From assembly GCF_900232995.1 (NCBI RefSeq), contig NZ_OCVX01000007.1, positions 576,230 through 620,300 of the forward strand: a DNA stretch of 44,071 nucleotides, given 5' to 3'. Source of the DNA: Mycobacterium simulans (GTDB taxonomy: Bacteria; Actinomycetota; Actinomycetes; Mycobacteriales; Mycobacteriaceae). The position numbers and the translations under genes are program-made. The notes beneath the pieces are model-generated. The model had not been told where the DNA came from, did not search any database, and saw only the letters and a list, made by a program, of their open reading frames with translations. Below, in pieces: positions 7,944 through 14,670 of this stretch (the first letter of the stretch is position 1; the number at the start of each line of letters is the position of its first letter).

Positions 7944-9229
7944 AACGCCCGGACTGACGGCGTGGTCGACTGGTAAATCGGGGATACGGCAGATGCCAAC
8001 AGCCCTGGGGCGATGACTTTGACGACGGGAACACAGGCGTCGACAAAGTCGCACACGGTGGCAAGCGGTTCGGCTCCGGCTTGAGCCGCCACAGCCGTTG
8101 CCGCCGAAGCCACCAGGTGCGCCAGCGAGTTGGTGGCCTCGATGTGCCAGGCAGTGGGTTGCGCGATGGGTAGTTGCCATGTCGACCGCCGCAACGGGGC
8201 ATAGCTGTGCATCCGGGCGAGGCGGTGATAGAGCAGCGGCGGCAGATCTTCGCGGGCGCCGCTGATAGCGGTCAGGCGCGATTGCGCGGCTTCGGTAATC
8301 GCCCGTGACAGCGCTACGTTCGGGTCATGGTGCAATCCGTGACCGCTGAACGGGATTTCGATCGTCGGTGAGGTCAGTGCCACGGAGAAGCAGAAGAAGC
8401 CGTCCCAGGCGTCGACGCGGGTGACGTGCAGTTCGCTTCCGGCCCGATGAATCATCTCGACCAGCTCGGCGCAGTTCGAGCCGACGACATCGTCGAGTGG
8501 CACCTCGAAAAGCGTCGATCCAGATTTGGCGGTGGCCAAAGCATGGCGCTCCATGATTTCGTACATGGCGTGCAGGGCGGCTTCGTGGTAGCTGTTTCCG
8601 GAGGCCAATCCCGTGGTGTCCATCGAAAACAGCGGCGGATCCCAGGCGTCGCGAACCGCCACGTTCACTATGACGGCCGTCCACGGCACCCAGGTTTGGC
8701 GGCCGGTCAACAACGTCGTCGCGATCTTCCAATCGAGCTTTGTGCCGGGGGGGTAGAAACGGCCGGCTGGGCGGCGCAGCTGTTGGGGGTCGTAAGTCAG
8801 TACAGGCGCGAGATCCGTTGCAGGCGTTGATAACAGATCGGCAGTGACGTTCTCGGCATGCCAGTTCTCCAGCGATTCCATAACTGCGGAGACTTGGGCG
8901 GCCCGGTACGTGGCCGCCTTTCCCTGGCTTACCGACAAGGTCAGGGAAGCCGGGCGCACCGCCTGCACGGCGGGAATCCCGATATCATCCAGCCAGGTGA
9001 GGTCGGCGACGCGAGTAATACCTGCTGGTTCCAGCAGAGGTTGGATGGCCAGCCAGGTTTGGTCGGGGGAGATGATGCGGTAGGTGCCGGTCCGGTGGCT
9101 GATTTTCGTCGGGTTGGCAGAGCCCAATGTGCGTGCGGGCCATTGGGACCAGTCGGGACCGGCAGGGGTCTCGTACGACGCGCTTACGAGACCCCTGCCG
9201 GAATTGCCATACACAGACGCTGTGCTCAC
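7940..9229 (-). CDS. YcaO-family protein 1 of the RiPP-like locus
   Basis: A 429-residue YcaO protein, an ATP-dependent family that activates peptide backbone amides for azoline, amidine or thioamide formation. The ATP/Mg motifs are present: SQGKAATYRAAQ (about 101) with ESLENW, ALHAMYEIMERHA (about 218-230), and ITEAAQSRLTAISGARED (311-328). It does not end in the PxPxP tail of azoline cyclodehydratases. It closely resembles YcaO 2 from GPDWSQWP onward. The GTG start overlaps the TGA of the upstream precursor ORF (GTGA), so translation is probably coupled. Residues about 10-24 are encoded by a perfect 17-bp inverted repeat. With TfuA nearby, thioamidation is the most likely chemistry (inference). 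Confidence 0.88.
   Translation of the reverse strand: MSTASVYGNSGRGLVSASYETPAGPDWSQWPARTLGSANPTKISHRTGTYRIISPDQTWLAIQPLLEPAGITRVADLTWLDDIGIPAVQAVRPASLTLSVSQGKAATYRAAQVSAVMESLENWHAENVTADLLSTPATDLAPVLTYDPQQLRRPAGRFYPPGTKLDWKIATTLLTGRQTWVPWTAVIVNVAVRDAWDPPLFSMDTTGLASGNSYHEAALHAMYEIMERHALATAKSGSTLFEVPLDDVVGSNCAELVEMIHRAGSELHVTRVDAWDGFFCFSVALTSPTIEIPFSGHGLHHDPNVALSRAITEAAQSRLTAISGAREDLPPLLYHRLARMHSYAPLRRSTWQLPIAQPTAWHIEATNSLAHLVASAATAVAAQAGAEPLATVCDFVDACVPVVKVIAPGLLASAVSPIYQSTTPSVRAF
9159..9201 (-). promoter_or_regulatory. Hairpin D: perfect 17-bp stem inside the 5' end of ycaO 1
   Basis: Arms 9159-9175 and 9185-9201 are exact reverse complements (CCGGCAGGGGTCTCGTA with TACGAGACCCCTGCCGG), with a 9-nt loop. 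The hairpin begins about 25 nt after the stop of the precursor ORF at 9226 and lies in the first codons of ycaO 1. Its core GGCAGGGGTCTC is shared with the three hairpins at 12219-12503. Position and repetition suggest an RNA element that lowers expression of the enzyme relative to the precursor. It has no U-run, so it is not a simple terminator. Confidence 0.7.
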
Positions 9230-9315
9230 TCGAACACGCTGTCCTGGCAGAACACCACGGGAACAGTTACGCCGTAAGCAGTTTCGTGCTCGGTGAACAA
9301 AAGGTCGTGGGCCAT
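9226..9315 (-). CDS. Candidate RiPP precursor peptide 1 (29 aa)
   Basis: A 29-codon ORF starting ATG 9315 with a near-perfect Shine-Dalgarno (GGAGGTGATC) just upstream. The N-terminal part reads MAHDLLFTEHETAY and matches the two other short ORFs of this locus (pattern M-[AS]-H-[DE]-[LV]-L-F-x-E-x-[EQ]-T). The C-terminal part, GVTVPVVFCQDSVFE, differs, as expected for leader and core regions. The stop TGA overlaps the GTG start of ycaO 1, coupling precursor and modifying enzyme. A longer in-frame start exists upstream (9438) but has no comparable ribosome site. The product is inferred from context; no experimental support is visible. Confidence 0.75.
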   Translation of the reverse strand: MAHDLLFTEHETAYGVTVPVVFCQDSVFE

Positions 9316-9382
9316 GTGATCACCTCCTTTCCGCCTCAGATGGAGCGCAGTATGTATCCTCCACCGGATGTCGGTAGCCAGC

Positions 9383-9436
9383 TGTCCCACAAATGGCTGA
9401 CGGGCGGAGGAATCCCCAATCCCCCGATTGGGGGAC
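9383..9436 (-). promoter_or_regulatory. Upstream element of precursor 1, duplicated upstream of precursor 3
   Basis: On the minus strand this region contains GTCCCCCAATCGG, then GGGGATTCCTCCGCCCG and CAGCCATTTGTGGGACA. The same blocks occur in the same order at 12702-12782 ahead of precursor 3 (GTCCCCCGATCGG; GGGAATTTCCTCCCGCC; CGGCTATTCGTGGGATACA). Sharing between two otherwise diverged non-coding regions suggests a common promoter or regulator site. It also holds an 8-bp hairpin CCCCAATC-CCCC-GATTGGGG (9414-9433), which could end tfuA transcription. Exact -35/-10 elements cannot be assigned. Confidence 0.5.
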
Positions 9437-9456
9437 AACCGTTGGTGCGCAACCAG

Positions 9457-10902
9457 TTACACTGCACCCAAGGTGCCGACCTCGAACGACGGCAGCTGAT
9501 CGTCGGCGGCAGCCACCGCGAACAGGGTGGCGGCGTTGTAGAACGAGTCTTCGGTCATCAGGCCGCGCCGGGCCAATTCGATGCGGTCCACCGGGGTGCC
9601 CCAGCGCTTACCGAAGAGGGCCTTAAGCTGAGCCGGATCCGGCCGGCGCAAGTTCAAATGCGGCTTTTGGCGCGCTAATTCGTCACGTCTCGCCAAGGCT
9701 CGTGCCGCCAGGGCGCGCCATTCGGGTAGCCGAGAGTCGTCGCGCAGCAGGTCGAGGAAGTGTTGGATGGCAGGCAGCGACCGGGCGAAGAACAGCGTGC
9801 GGGTGACTAGTCGAGCCGAAATCGCAACGGGGTCGTCGCGCAGGGTTTCATTCTCATCGGTGGTAAGCCAATGTGACCGGACCGATTCGGGAAAGCCCGA
9901 CTCGTTAATCATCCCGATGGCTATCGCATACTGATGTGCGACCGTCTCCAGTGCGCGCTCATAGGTGTCGGCTGTGACTTCGTTGACGGCACGTGAGGCG
10001 CGCTCGCGAACGCTGCCGTCCTCGCCAGGGTGCAGCAAGCTCCAGTGCCAGGCAGCGACTTGCTCCAGTGCGGGCAGATATGCCCACCGATCGTTTGCGC
10101 AAATGCTCAGCAACGCAAGCACATCGACATCGTGGACATCGATGATAGCTTCGCCGTCGCGGCCCATCACGGCGACGGGTGACGGCGGCGCCCACCGCTG
10201 CCGCCAGCGCTCCGACCAGACGGTCGGAGGCGGTCCAGACCGGACTGCGACATTTCTTGGGCCACGGACGATCTCGTTCAGCGCGAGCACCGCGTCGGAA
10301 TGTTTGATATCCATCCGCAGCGCCTTCAATTGACTCGCGAGTTTGCGGCTTTCCGGCGCGCCGACAGCGTCGAGCAACCGATTCCAGGTCCGCATGGTAA
10401 AGGGCGTGCTACGGGCGAACTCGATCAGCTGGTCGGCCAACGACGCTGACAACAGACCGGATTCGACGGCCCGTGCCGCCGTTTGCCTGATATTGACCAG
10501 CGCATCGACGAAGACCGGGTAACCGTCTTGCGCGTCGCCGTGCACCATGCCGACCTCGTCGTCGGCCTCGAGGACTCCGTCTCGGTACCCCTCGAAAACC
10601 CAGCCGTAGCCCTCCATGCCGAACGGATGCAGCTCCGCCGCGCGCAATGCTCCCATGCTGGATGAACCGACCACTCGTATTCCGTCGGCCATCAGGGTCA
10701 GCAGCTCTTTGTGCCGAACCGATGCGTGCTGGAAAAAGAGTCCGTCGACGATGAGCAGCGTGTCACCCGGTAGCAAACCGTACCGGAACGCATCGCCGAA
10801 TGAAATCGGTGGCACCACTTCGGCATTGGGTATCACCGTGTGGATATCCGCGGCGCTAATTGTTGGTCCTGCGGTGACGACGACGCGTCCACTGGTCGTC
10901 AT
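9457..10902 (-). CDS. TfuA-like protein of the RiPP-like locus
   Basis: A 481-residue protein with a TfuA core at residues about 43-130: LLPGDTLLIVDGLFFQHASV, then SSSMGALRAAELHPFGMEG, then YRDGVLEADDEVGMVHGDA. TfuA proteins partner YcaO enzymes in thioamide formation, where they are thought to deliver sulfur or stimulate the YcaO; this is known for methyl-coenzyme M reductase and thioviridamide-type peptides. The C-terminal 300 residues are helical and not recognised, longer than minimal TfuA proteins. Its ATG overlaps the TGA of ycaO 2 by 4 nt, so the two are translationally coupled. Confidence 0.88.
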   Translation of the reverse strand: MTTSGRVVVTAGPTISAADIHTVIPNAEVVPPISFGDAFRYGLLPGDTLLIVDGLFFQHASVRHKELLTLMADGIRVVGSSSMGALRAAELHPFGMEGYGWVFEGYRDGVLEADDEVGMVHGDAQDGYPVFVDALVNIRQTAARAVESGLLSASLADQLIEFARSTPFTMRTWNRLLDAVGAPESRKLASQLKALRMDIKHSDAVLALNEIVRGPRNVAVRSGPPPTVWSERWRQRWAPPSPVAVMGRDGEAIIDVHDVDVLALLSICANDRWAYLPALEQVAAWHWSLLHPGEDGSVRERASRAVNEVTADTYERALETVAHQYAIAIGMINESGFPESVRSHWLTTDENETLRDDPVAISARLVTRTLFFARSLPAIQHFLDLLRDDSRLPEWRALAARALARRDELARQKPHLNLRRPDPAQLKALFGKRWGTPVDRIELARRGLMTEDSFYNAATLFAVAAADDQLPSFEVGTLGAV

Positions 10903-12161
10903 GCGTGTTCCTGTAACGGGGTGCGCATCGGCGAAACAACTGACGCGGACAGGCCGGGGGCAATGACCTTCACGACCGGGACATTCGCGGCGGGGAAGTC
11001 ACACACCACCGCGATCGGCTCGATGCCGGACCGGATCTCCACAGCGGTTGCCGCCGAGGTTGTCAGATCGGCCAGCGAGTTGGTGTAGTCGATATGCCAT
11101 GGCGTTGATTCCCCGGTGGGCATCGACTGCATGGATCGGCGGGCCGGGGCGTAGGTGTGCATCCGCGCAAATCTTTGATAGATCGCCGAGGGCAGGTCCT
11201 CGCGGGCGCCACTGATGGCGGTCAGGCGTGACTGTGCGGCTTCGGTAATCGCTCGCGACAGTGCCACATTGGGGTCGTGGTGCAGGCCGCTGCCGCTGAA
11301 CGGGATCTCCATCATTGGTGAGGTCAGCTCGGCGGCAAAGCAGTGGAATCCGTCCCAGGTGTCGATGCGGGCAATCTGCAGCTCGCTTCCGGCCTGATAC
11401 ACCATGTCGACCAACCCGGCGCACTCCGAACGCCTTACGTCCTCGAGGGGCACCTCGAACAGCGTCGATCCGGGCTTAGCGGTGGCCATAGCGTGGCGTT
11501 CCATGATCTCGTACAGCGCATGCAGGGTGGCCTCGTGGTAGCTGTTGCCGGAGGCCAATCCCGTGGTATCCATGCCGAACATCGGCGGTCCCCAGTGATC
11601 GCTGACCGAGACGTTCACAACCACAGCGAGCCACGGCACCCAGGTTTGGCGGCCGGTTAACAACGTCGTCGCCATCATCCAGTCAAGCTTGGCGCGAGGG
11701 TGGTAGAAGCTCCCGGCCGGGCGGCTGAGATCGGCGGGGTCGTACGTCAGACTCGAGGTGAGATCGGTTGTGGCCGTAGATAACAAGTCGGGAGTGACGC
11801 TTTCGACATGCCAGTTCTCCAAGGATTCCATGACGGCTGAGACCTGGGCGGCGCAATATGTAGTGGCTTTTCCCTGACTGACCGACAACGTCAGCGAGGC
11901 GGGGCGCACCGCCTGCACGGTGGGAATACCGAGATCATCCAGCCAGGTCAGGTCGGCGACGCGGGTGATACCGGCCGGTTCCAGAAAGGGTTGGACGGCC
12001 AGCCAGGTCTGCTCGGGAGAGATGACGCGGTGGGTTCCTGCCCGGTGCCCGATCGTCATCGGGTCGGCATGCCCTAAGACGCGTGTCGGCCAGTGCGACC
12101 AATCCGGTCCTACCACTTCGTTGATTGGTTGCAGAGTGCCCAGGCCCGCAGGTTCCGACAT
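10899..12161 (-). CDS. YcaO-family protein 2 of the RiPP-like locus
   Basis: A 420-residue paralogue of YcaO 1, collinear and alike along most of its length. The motifs SQGKATTYCAAQ with ESLENW, LYEIMERHAMATA, and ITEAAQSRLTAISGARED are intact, so the ATP site should work. There is no PxPxP C-terminus. The N-terminal 17 residues before GPDWSHWP differ from YcaO 1. It is directly coupled to tfuA downstream (ATGA overlap) and preceded by two hairpins and two precursor ORFs. The pair YcaO 2-TfuA is the likely catalytic complex; YcaO 1 is either a second catalyst or a specialised paralogue for precursor 1. Confidence 0.88.
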   Translation of the reverse strand: MSEPAGLGTLQPINEVVGPDWSHWPTRVLGHADPMTIGHRAGTHRVISPEQTWLAVQPFLEPAGITRVADLTWLDDLGIPTVQAVRPASLTLSVSQGKATTYCAAQVSAVMESLENWHVESVTPDLLSTATTDLTSSLTYDPADLSRPAGSFYHPRAKLDWMMATTLLTGRQTWVPWLAVVVNVSVSDHWGPPMFGMDTTGLASGNSYHEATLHALYEIMERHAMATAKPGSTLFEVPLEDVRRSECAGLVDMVYQAGSELQIARIDTWDGFHCFAAELTSPMMEIPFSGSGLHHDPNVALSRAITEAAQSRLTAISGAREDLPSAIYQRFARMHTYAPARRSMQSMPTGESTPWHIDYTNSLADLTTSAATAVEIRSGIEPIAVVCDFPAANVPVVKVIAPGLSASVVSPMRTPLQEHA

Positions 12162-12218
12162 GGCTTCACGCTACTTAGTAAGGGCCCTGATGATGGGCCA
12201 TTAAGCAAATAAAGAATC

Positions 12219-12271
12219 CAGCGGGATCTCATCGGGAGGGGGGAAAGGGGGACACCGATGAGACCCCGCTG
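12219..12271 (-). terminator. Hairpin C followed by a T-rich run, between precursor 2 and ycaO 2
   Basis: Arms 12219-12235 and 12255-12271 pair over 17 bp with one imperfect position. On the minus-strand transcript that position is a G-U wobble, while on the plus strand it would be an A-C mismatch, so the structure belongs to minus-strand RNA. The 3' side on the minus strand continues GATTCTTTATTTGCTTAA, a T-rich run. Together these resemble an intrinsic terminator or attenuator set between the precursors and ycaO 2. Confidence 0.65.
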
Positions 12272-12278
12272 GTGAGAT

Positions 12279-12331
12279 TCGGCGGGGATCTCAGATGTGG
12301 GGGGATTGGGAGGTGAAGAGACCCCCGCCGA
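12279..12331 (-). promoter_or_regulatory. Hairpin B just downstream of precursor 2
   Basis: Arms 12279-12292 and 12318-12331 form a 14-bp stem with the core TCGGCGGGG-TCTC. As in hairpin C, the only imperfect position is G-U on the minus-strand RNA and A-C on the plus strand. It begins about 20 nt after the precursor 2 stop. It lacks a U-run and is likely an RNA stability or attenuation element rather than a full terminator. Confidence 0.65.
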
Positions 12332-12353
12332 GCTTTGACATCGAGTGGTTAAT

Positions 12354-12434
12354 TCACTCGGCGGCGTCGCCGGCGGGGAAGAACTGCAGCGAGTAAGCCG
12401 TCTGGGTCTCGCGAAACAGAACTTCGTGCGACAT
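12354..12434 (-). CDS. Candidate RiPP precursor peptide 2 (26 aa)
   Basis: A 26-codon ORF, ATG 12434 to TGA 12354. The N-terminus MSHEVLFRETQTAY matches precursors 1 and 3; the C-terminus SLQFFPAGDAAE is similar in length and ending to precursor 3 (AGxAxE) but not in the core. It has no Cys, which argues against thiazole chemistry as a common modification. The Shine-Dalgarno is a weaker GGAAAGG. It lies between hairpins A and B. It is too short for routine gene calling; support comes from conserved leader, position and the shared hairpin context. Confidence 0.72.
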   Translation of the reverse strand: MSHEVLFRETQTAYSLQFFPAGDAAE

Positions 12435-12457
12435 GTGCGTTGCCTTTCCGTTTGAGT

Positions 12458-12503
12458 TCGGCGGGGGTCTCAGACTGGGGGGAGGTGGTGAGACCCCCGC
12501 CGA
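12458..12503 (-). promoter_or_regulatory. Hairpin A between precursor 3 and precursor 2
   Basis: Arms 12458-12472 and 12489-12503 are a perfect 15-bp inverted repeat, TCGGCGGGGGTCTCA with TGAGACCCCCGCCGA, plus an outer GAG/CTC pair. The loop is 16 nt and C-rich in the minus-strand RNA. It starts about 20 nt after the stop of precursor 3 and repeats the core of hairpins B, C and D. No T-run follows. A role in mRNA processing, stability or attenuation is inferred. Confidence 0.7.
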
Positions 12504-12525
12504 TGCTCGTCAGTGTGGAAATACG

Positions 12526-12606
12526 TCACTCAGTGGCATAGCCGGCGTGGAAGACCTGAGCCGCGAACTCCGTCTCGCTCTCGCAAAACAGCAACTCGTG
12601 GGACAT
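12526..12606 (-). CDS. Candidate RiPP precursor peptide 3 (26 aa), first gene of the locus
   Basis: A 26-codon ORF, ATG 12606 to TGA 12526, with a strong Shine-Dalgarno (AGGAGGTGAC) 4 nt upstream. The N-terminus MSHELLFCESETEF carries the family pattern. The C-terminus AAQVFHAGYATE resembles precursor 2 in its AGxAxE ending. It lies first in the minus-strand series precursor 3, hairpin A, precursor 2, hairpins B and C, ycaO 2, tfuA. The strong ribosome site and position suggest high expression. Function inferred from context. Confidence 0.75.
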   Translation of the reverse strand: MSHELLFCESETEFAAQVFHAGYATE

Positions 12607-12701
12607 GTGTCACCTCCTCACTTCGTTGTGATGGTCGAGCGGAACTGCGCTCTGGCCGGCTTCCGCTTCGATACCCATCTTGAAGCGGTTTGCGAAGCTC
12701 C

Positions 12702-12782
12702 TGTATCCCACGAATAGCCGATGGCGGGAGGAAATTCCCATCCTCCAGTGGCACCACAGCTGGTGTCCACCGATCGGGGGAC
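12702..12782 (-). promoter_or_regulatory. Upstream element of precursor 3 (copy of the element before precursor 1)
   Basis: The minus-strand blocks GTCCCCCGATCGG, GGGAATTTCCTCCCGCC and CGGCTATTCGTGGGATACA repeat the order seen at 9383-9436, with about 27 nt more spacing between the first and second block. They lie 96-176 nt before the precursor 3 start and are the best candidate for the locus promoter or a regulator site. The remainder of the gap 12607-12952 holds no other feature I can support, apart from the unseen promoter of the divergent DUF732 gene. Confidence 0.45.
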
Positions 12783-12952
12783 AGCTGAGGCCCGTTGCGC
12801 TCTAGCGCCGGTTGGACGCGAAGTCTGGCGGTGAAACGCGTTAGTGTGCAAACCTTTACCGCACTGTGCTGTGAATGTGACTCTCATTCAGCACCGTTGT
12901 CACGGTGATTTGAGTGACCCAAGTGCAATAGCGGACAGATGAGAAACGAGAC

Positions 12953-13336
12953 ATGACGGCACACTCACACGGCGAGGCACGGACCTGGCAAGCGGGCCGG
13001 CAAGCGGCGGCCCTGCTGACGTTGATTGCCGGAGTGCTCGGCGCCTCGGCATCCATGGCGGCGCCGATACACGCCGACATGATGGGCAACGCATTCCTCA
13101 GTGCGTTGAACAATGCGGGAATCTCGTATGGCCAGCCGGCAAGCACGATGGCTCTGGGGCGATCGGTCTGTCCAATGGTGGTACAGCAGGGCAGCACGTT
13201 TGAGTCCGTCGCCTCCAAAATGGCAGAAGACAATGGTATGTCCCGTGAGGTCGCGGGCGCGTTCACCATCGTCGCAATAGCGACGTTTTGCCCGGCTGTG
13301 ATATCGCCACTAATGCCAAACCGGCTGCAGGCCTAG
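12953..13336 (+). CDS. DUF732 secreted protein (Rv1690/LprJ-like)
   Basis: A 127-residue exported protein. Residues about 10-42 form a signal peptide (RQAAALLTLIAGVLGASASM, then AAPIHADM). The mature part is a DUF732 domain: FLSALNNAGISYGQPASTMA, SVCPMVVQQGSTFESVASKM and a second conserved Cys in ATFCPAVISPL; the two Cys likely form a disulfide. It occupies the place of lprJ after tyrS in M. tuberculosis, but the cleavage region shows no lipobox Cys, so this copy is probably secreted rather than lipidated. Its 3' end touches the PE_PGRS remnant on the other strand. Function unknown. Confidence 0.8.
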   Translation: MTAHSHGEARTWQAGRQAAALLTLIAGVLGASASMAAPIHADMMGNAFLSALNNAGISYGQPASTMALGRSVCPMVVQQGSTFESVASKMAEDNGMSREVAGAFTIVAIATFCPAVISPLMPNRLQA

Positions 13337-13579
13337 CCAGCTGGCCCAGGCTGGCCGGCGTTGCCAGCGGTGCCTGCGCCGCCGGTGTCACCAAACCCGC
13401 CGGCACCGCCCGCTCCACCGGCACCGCCGAGGCCAGTATCGCCAGCGTTGCCCGTGACCCCGCAACCGCGGTCGTCCGGACGGCCGCCGCCAATTCGCCG
13501 CGCCGATCGGCGAACCAATTCCCGCCAAATCTGACGCCGTCGTTGCCATCATCTCTGGCAGAACGATTACAAACGACAT
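13333..13579 (-). pseudogene. PE_PGRS remnant with collapsed PE domain
   Basis: From ATG 13579 the minus strand reads MSFVIVLPEMMATTASDLAG then IGSPIGAAN, a textbook PE-domain start of about 29 residues. The frame is then lost. Another frame gives AAAVRTTAVAG (PE-like), and a third gives GGAGGAGGAGGFGDTGGAGT and ends GQPGPAG with TAG at 13333. The PE domain normally runs about 100 residues, so this is an internally deleted, frameshifted copy. It overlaps the end of the DUF732 gene by 4 nt. Confidence 0.7.
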
Positions 13580-13707
13580 GTCGGGTCCTGGTAGTAGCCC
13601 TAAACATGGGCCCTGGCCTGCAGCGCAGTGACGGCGGCAGTCGCCGCGGCATAGGTGGCCGGGCACTTGATTGTCGGCGTGCCGGACGTGCCCGTAACCT
13701 CTAGCGA

Positions 13708-14538
13708 GTGGTCGACGACAGGCACGGTCGCGGCGGTGAGCGACGTCCGCGACCGTCATCGGGCGGGGCGTCGCGGCGCGGCCCACAGCGCAAACGCGAG
13801 GTTCCCTGGTCGGGTCCTGGTCGGGCACGTCCAGTCCAGCCGCAAACGACGCCCGCCGACTCACCTCATCGACCGCACGAGGGTCCGGCGATCCCACCGG
13901 ACATCGACGCCAGGCAACTCGCGCCCGAGATCCGGCGCGAACTGAGCACGTTGGACCGCGCGACCGCCGACGTCGTGGCTCGCCACCTGGTGGCTGCTGG
14001 CGAGTTGATCGACCACGACCCCGAAGCCGCACTGGGTCACGCGCGTGCGGCCCGGGCGCGGGCCAGCCGGATCGCCGCGGTTCGTGAAGCCGTCGGAATC
14101 GCTGCCTACCACTGTGGTGATTGGGGCCAAGCGCTCGCGGAGTTGCGCGCTGCCCGTCGGATGGGCAGCAAGTCCGAATTGCTTGCGCTGATTGCCGATT
14201 GCGAACGTGGTCTTGGCCGGCCGCAGCGTGCCATCGAACTGGCGCGCGGCTCCGAGGCGGCTCAGCTCAGCGGTGACGACGCCGACGAGTTGCGCATGGT
14301 TGCCGCCGGAGCGCGCGCGGATCTGGGGCAGTTGGAGCAGGCGCTGACGGTATTGTCTACGCCGCAGTTGGATCCAGACCGTACCGGTTCGACGGCGGCG
14401 CGGCTGTTTTATGCCTATGCCGATACCTTGCTGGCGCTGGGCCGCCGCGACGAGGCACTGCAATGGTTCCTGCGCTCGGCGGCCGCAGACATCGACGGCG
14501 TGACCGACGCCGAAGATCGAGTCAACGAGCTCGGCTGA
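13708..14538 (+). CDS. TPR-like protein (Rv1691 orthologue)
   Basis: A 276-residue protein. Residues 1-75 are basic and Pro-rich (GERRPRPSSGG, RRGPQRKREVPW) and probably disordered. From about 75 the protein is helical with tetratricopeptide-type repeats: ALGHARAARARASRIAAVRE, AAYHCGDWGQALAELRAARR, and YADTLLALGRRDEALQWFLR. TPRs mediate protein-protein contacts; the partner is unknown. GTG 13708 is the most upstream start compatible with the conserved body. It stands at the head of the conserved Rv1691-Rv1696 block but is separated from the HAD phosphatase here by the LPMO remnant. Confidence 0.8.
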   Translation: MVDDRHGRGGERRPRPSSGGASRRGPQRKREVPWSGPGRARPVQPQTTPADSPHRPHEGPAIPPDIDARQLAPEIRRELSTLDRATADVVARHLVAAGELIDHDPEAALGHARAARARASRIAAVREAVGIAAYHCGDWGQALAELRAARRMGSKSELLALIADCERGLGRPQRAIELARGSEAAQLSGDDADELRMVAAGARADLGQLEQALTVLSTPQLDPDRTGSTAARLFYAYADTLLALGRRDEALQWFLRSAAADIDGVTDAEDRVNELG

Positions 14539-14670
14539 GGTCAAATTACCCAGTAGTGAGTGCATGCAAATGCCGGTCGACCCGGCGCGACGCATAATTT
14601 GACGCAGCAGATTGTACAGCAACGTACAGATCAGACATGTCCTATACGACTGTGTCGCAAGCTATTTGTA

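Noticed and set aside
12178..12201. Mini-ORF MAHHQGPY on the minus strand just before ycaO 2, starting with MAH like precursor 1.
   Set aside because: Only eight codons, no LLF motif, and it lies over a small GGCCC/GGGCC dyad; similarity to the precursors does not go beyond three residues.
13388..14032. A 214-codon minus-strand frame over the TPR gene.
   Set aside because: Only the MSFVIVLPEMM part is meaningful, and that belongs to the PE_PGRS remnant; the rest is Arg-rich shadow of the plus-strand TPR protein.
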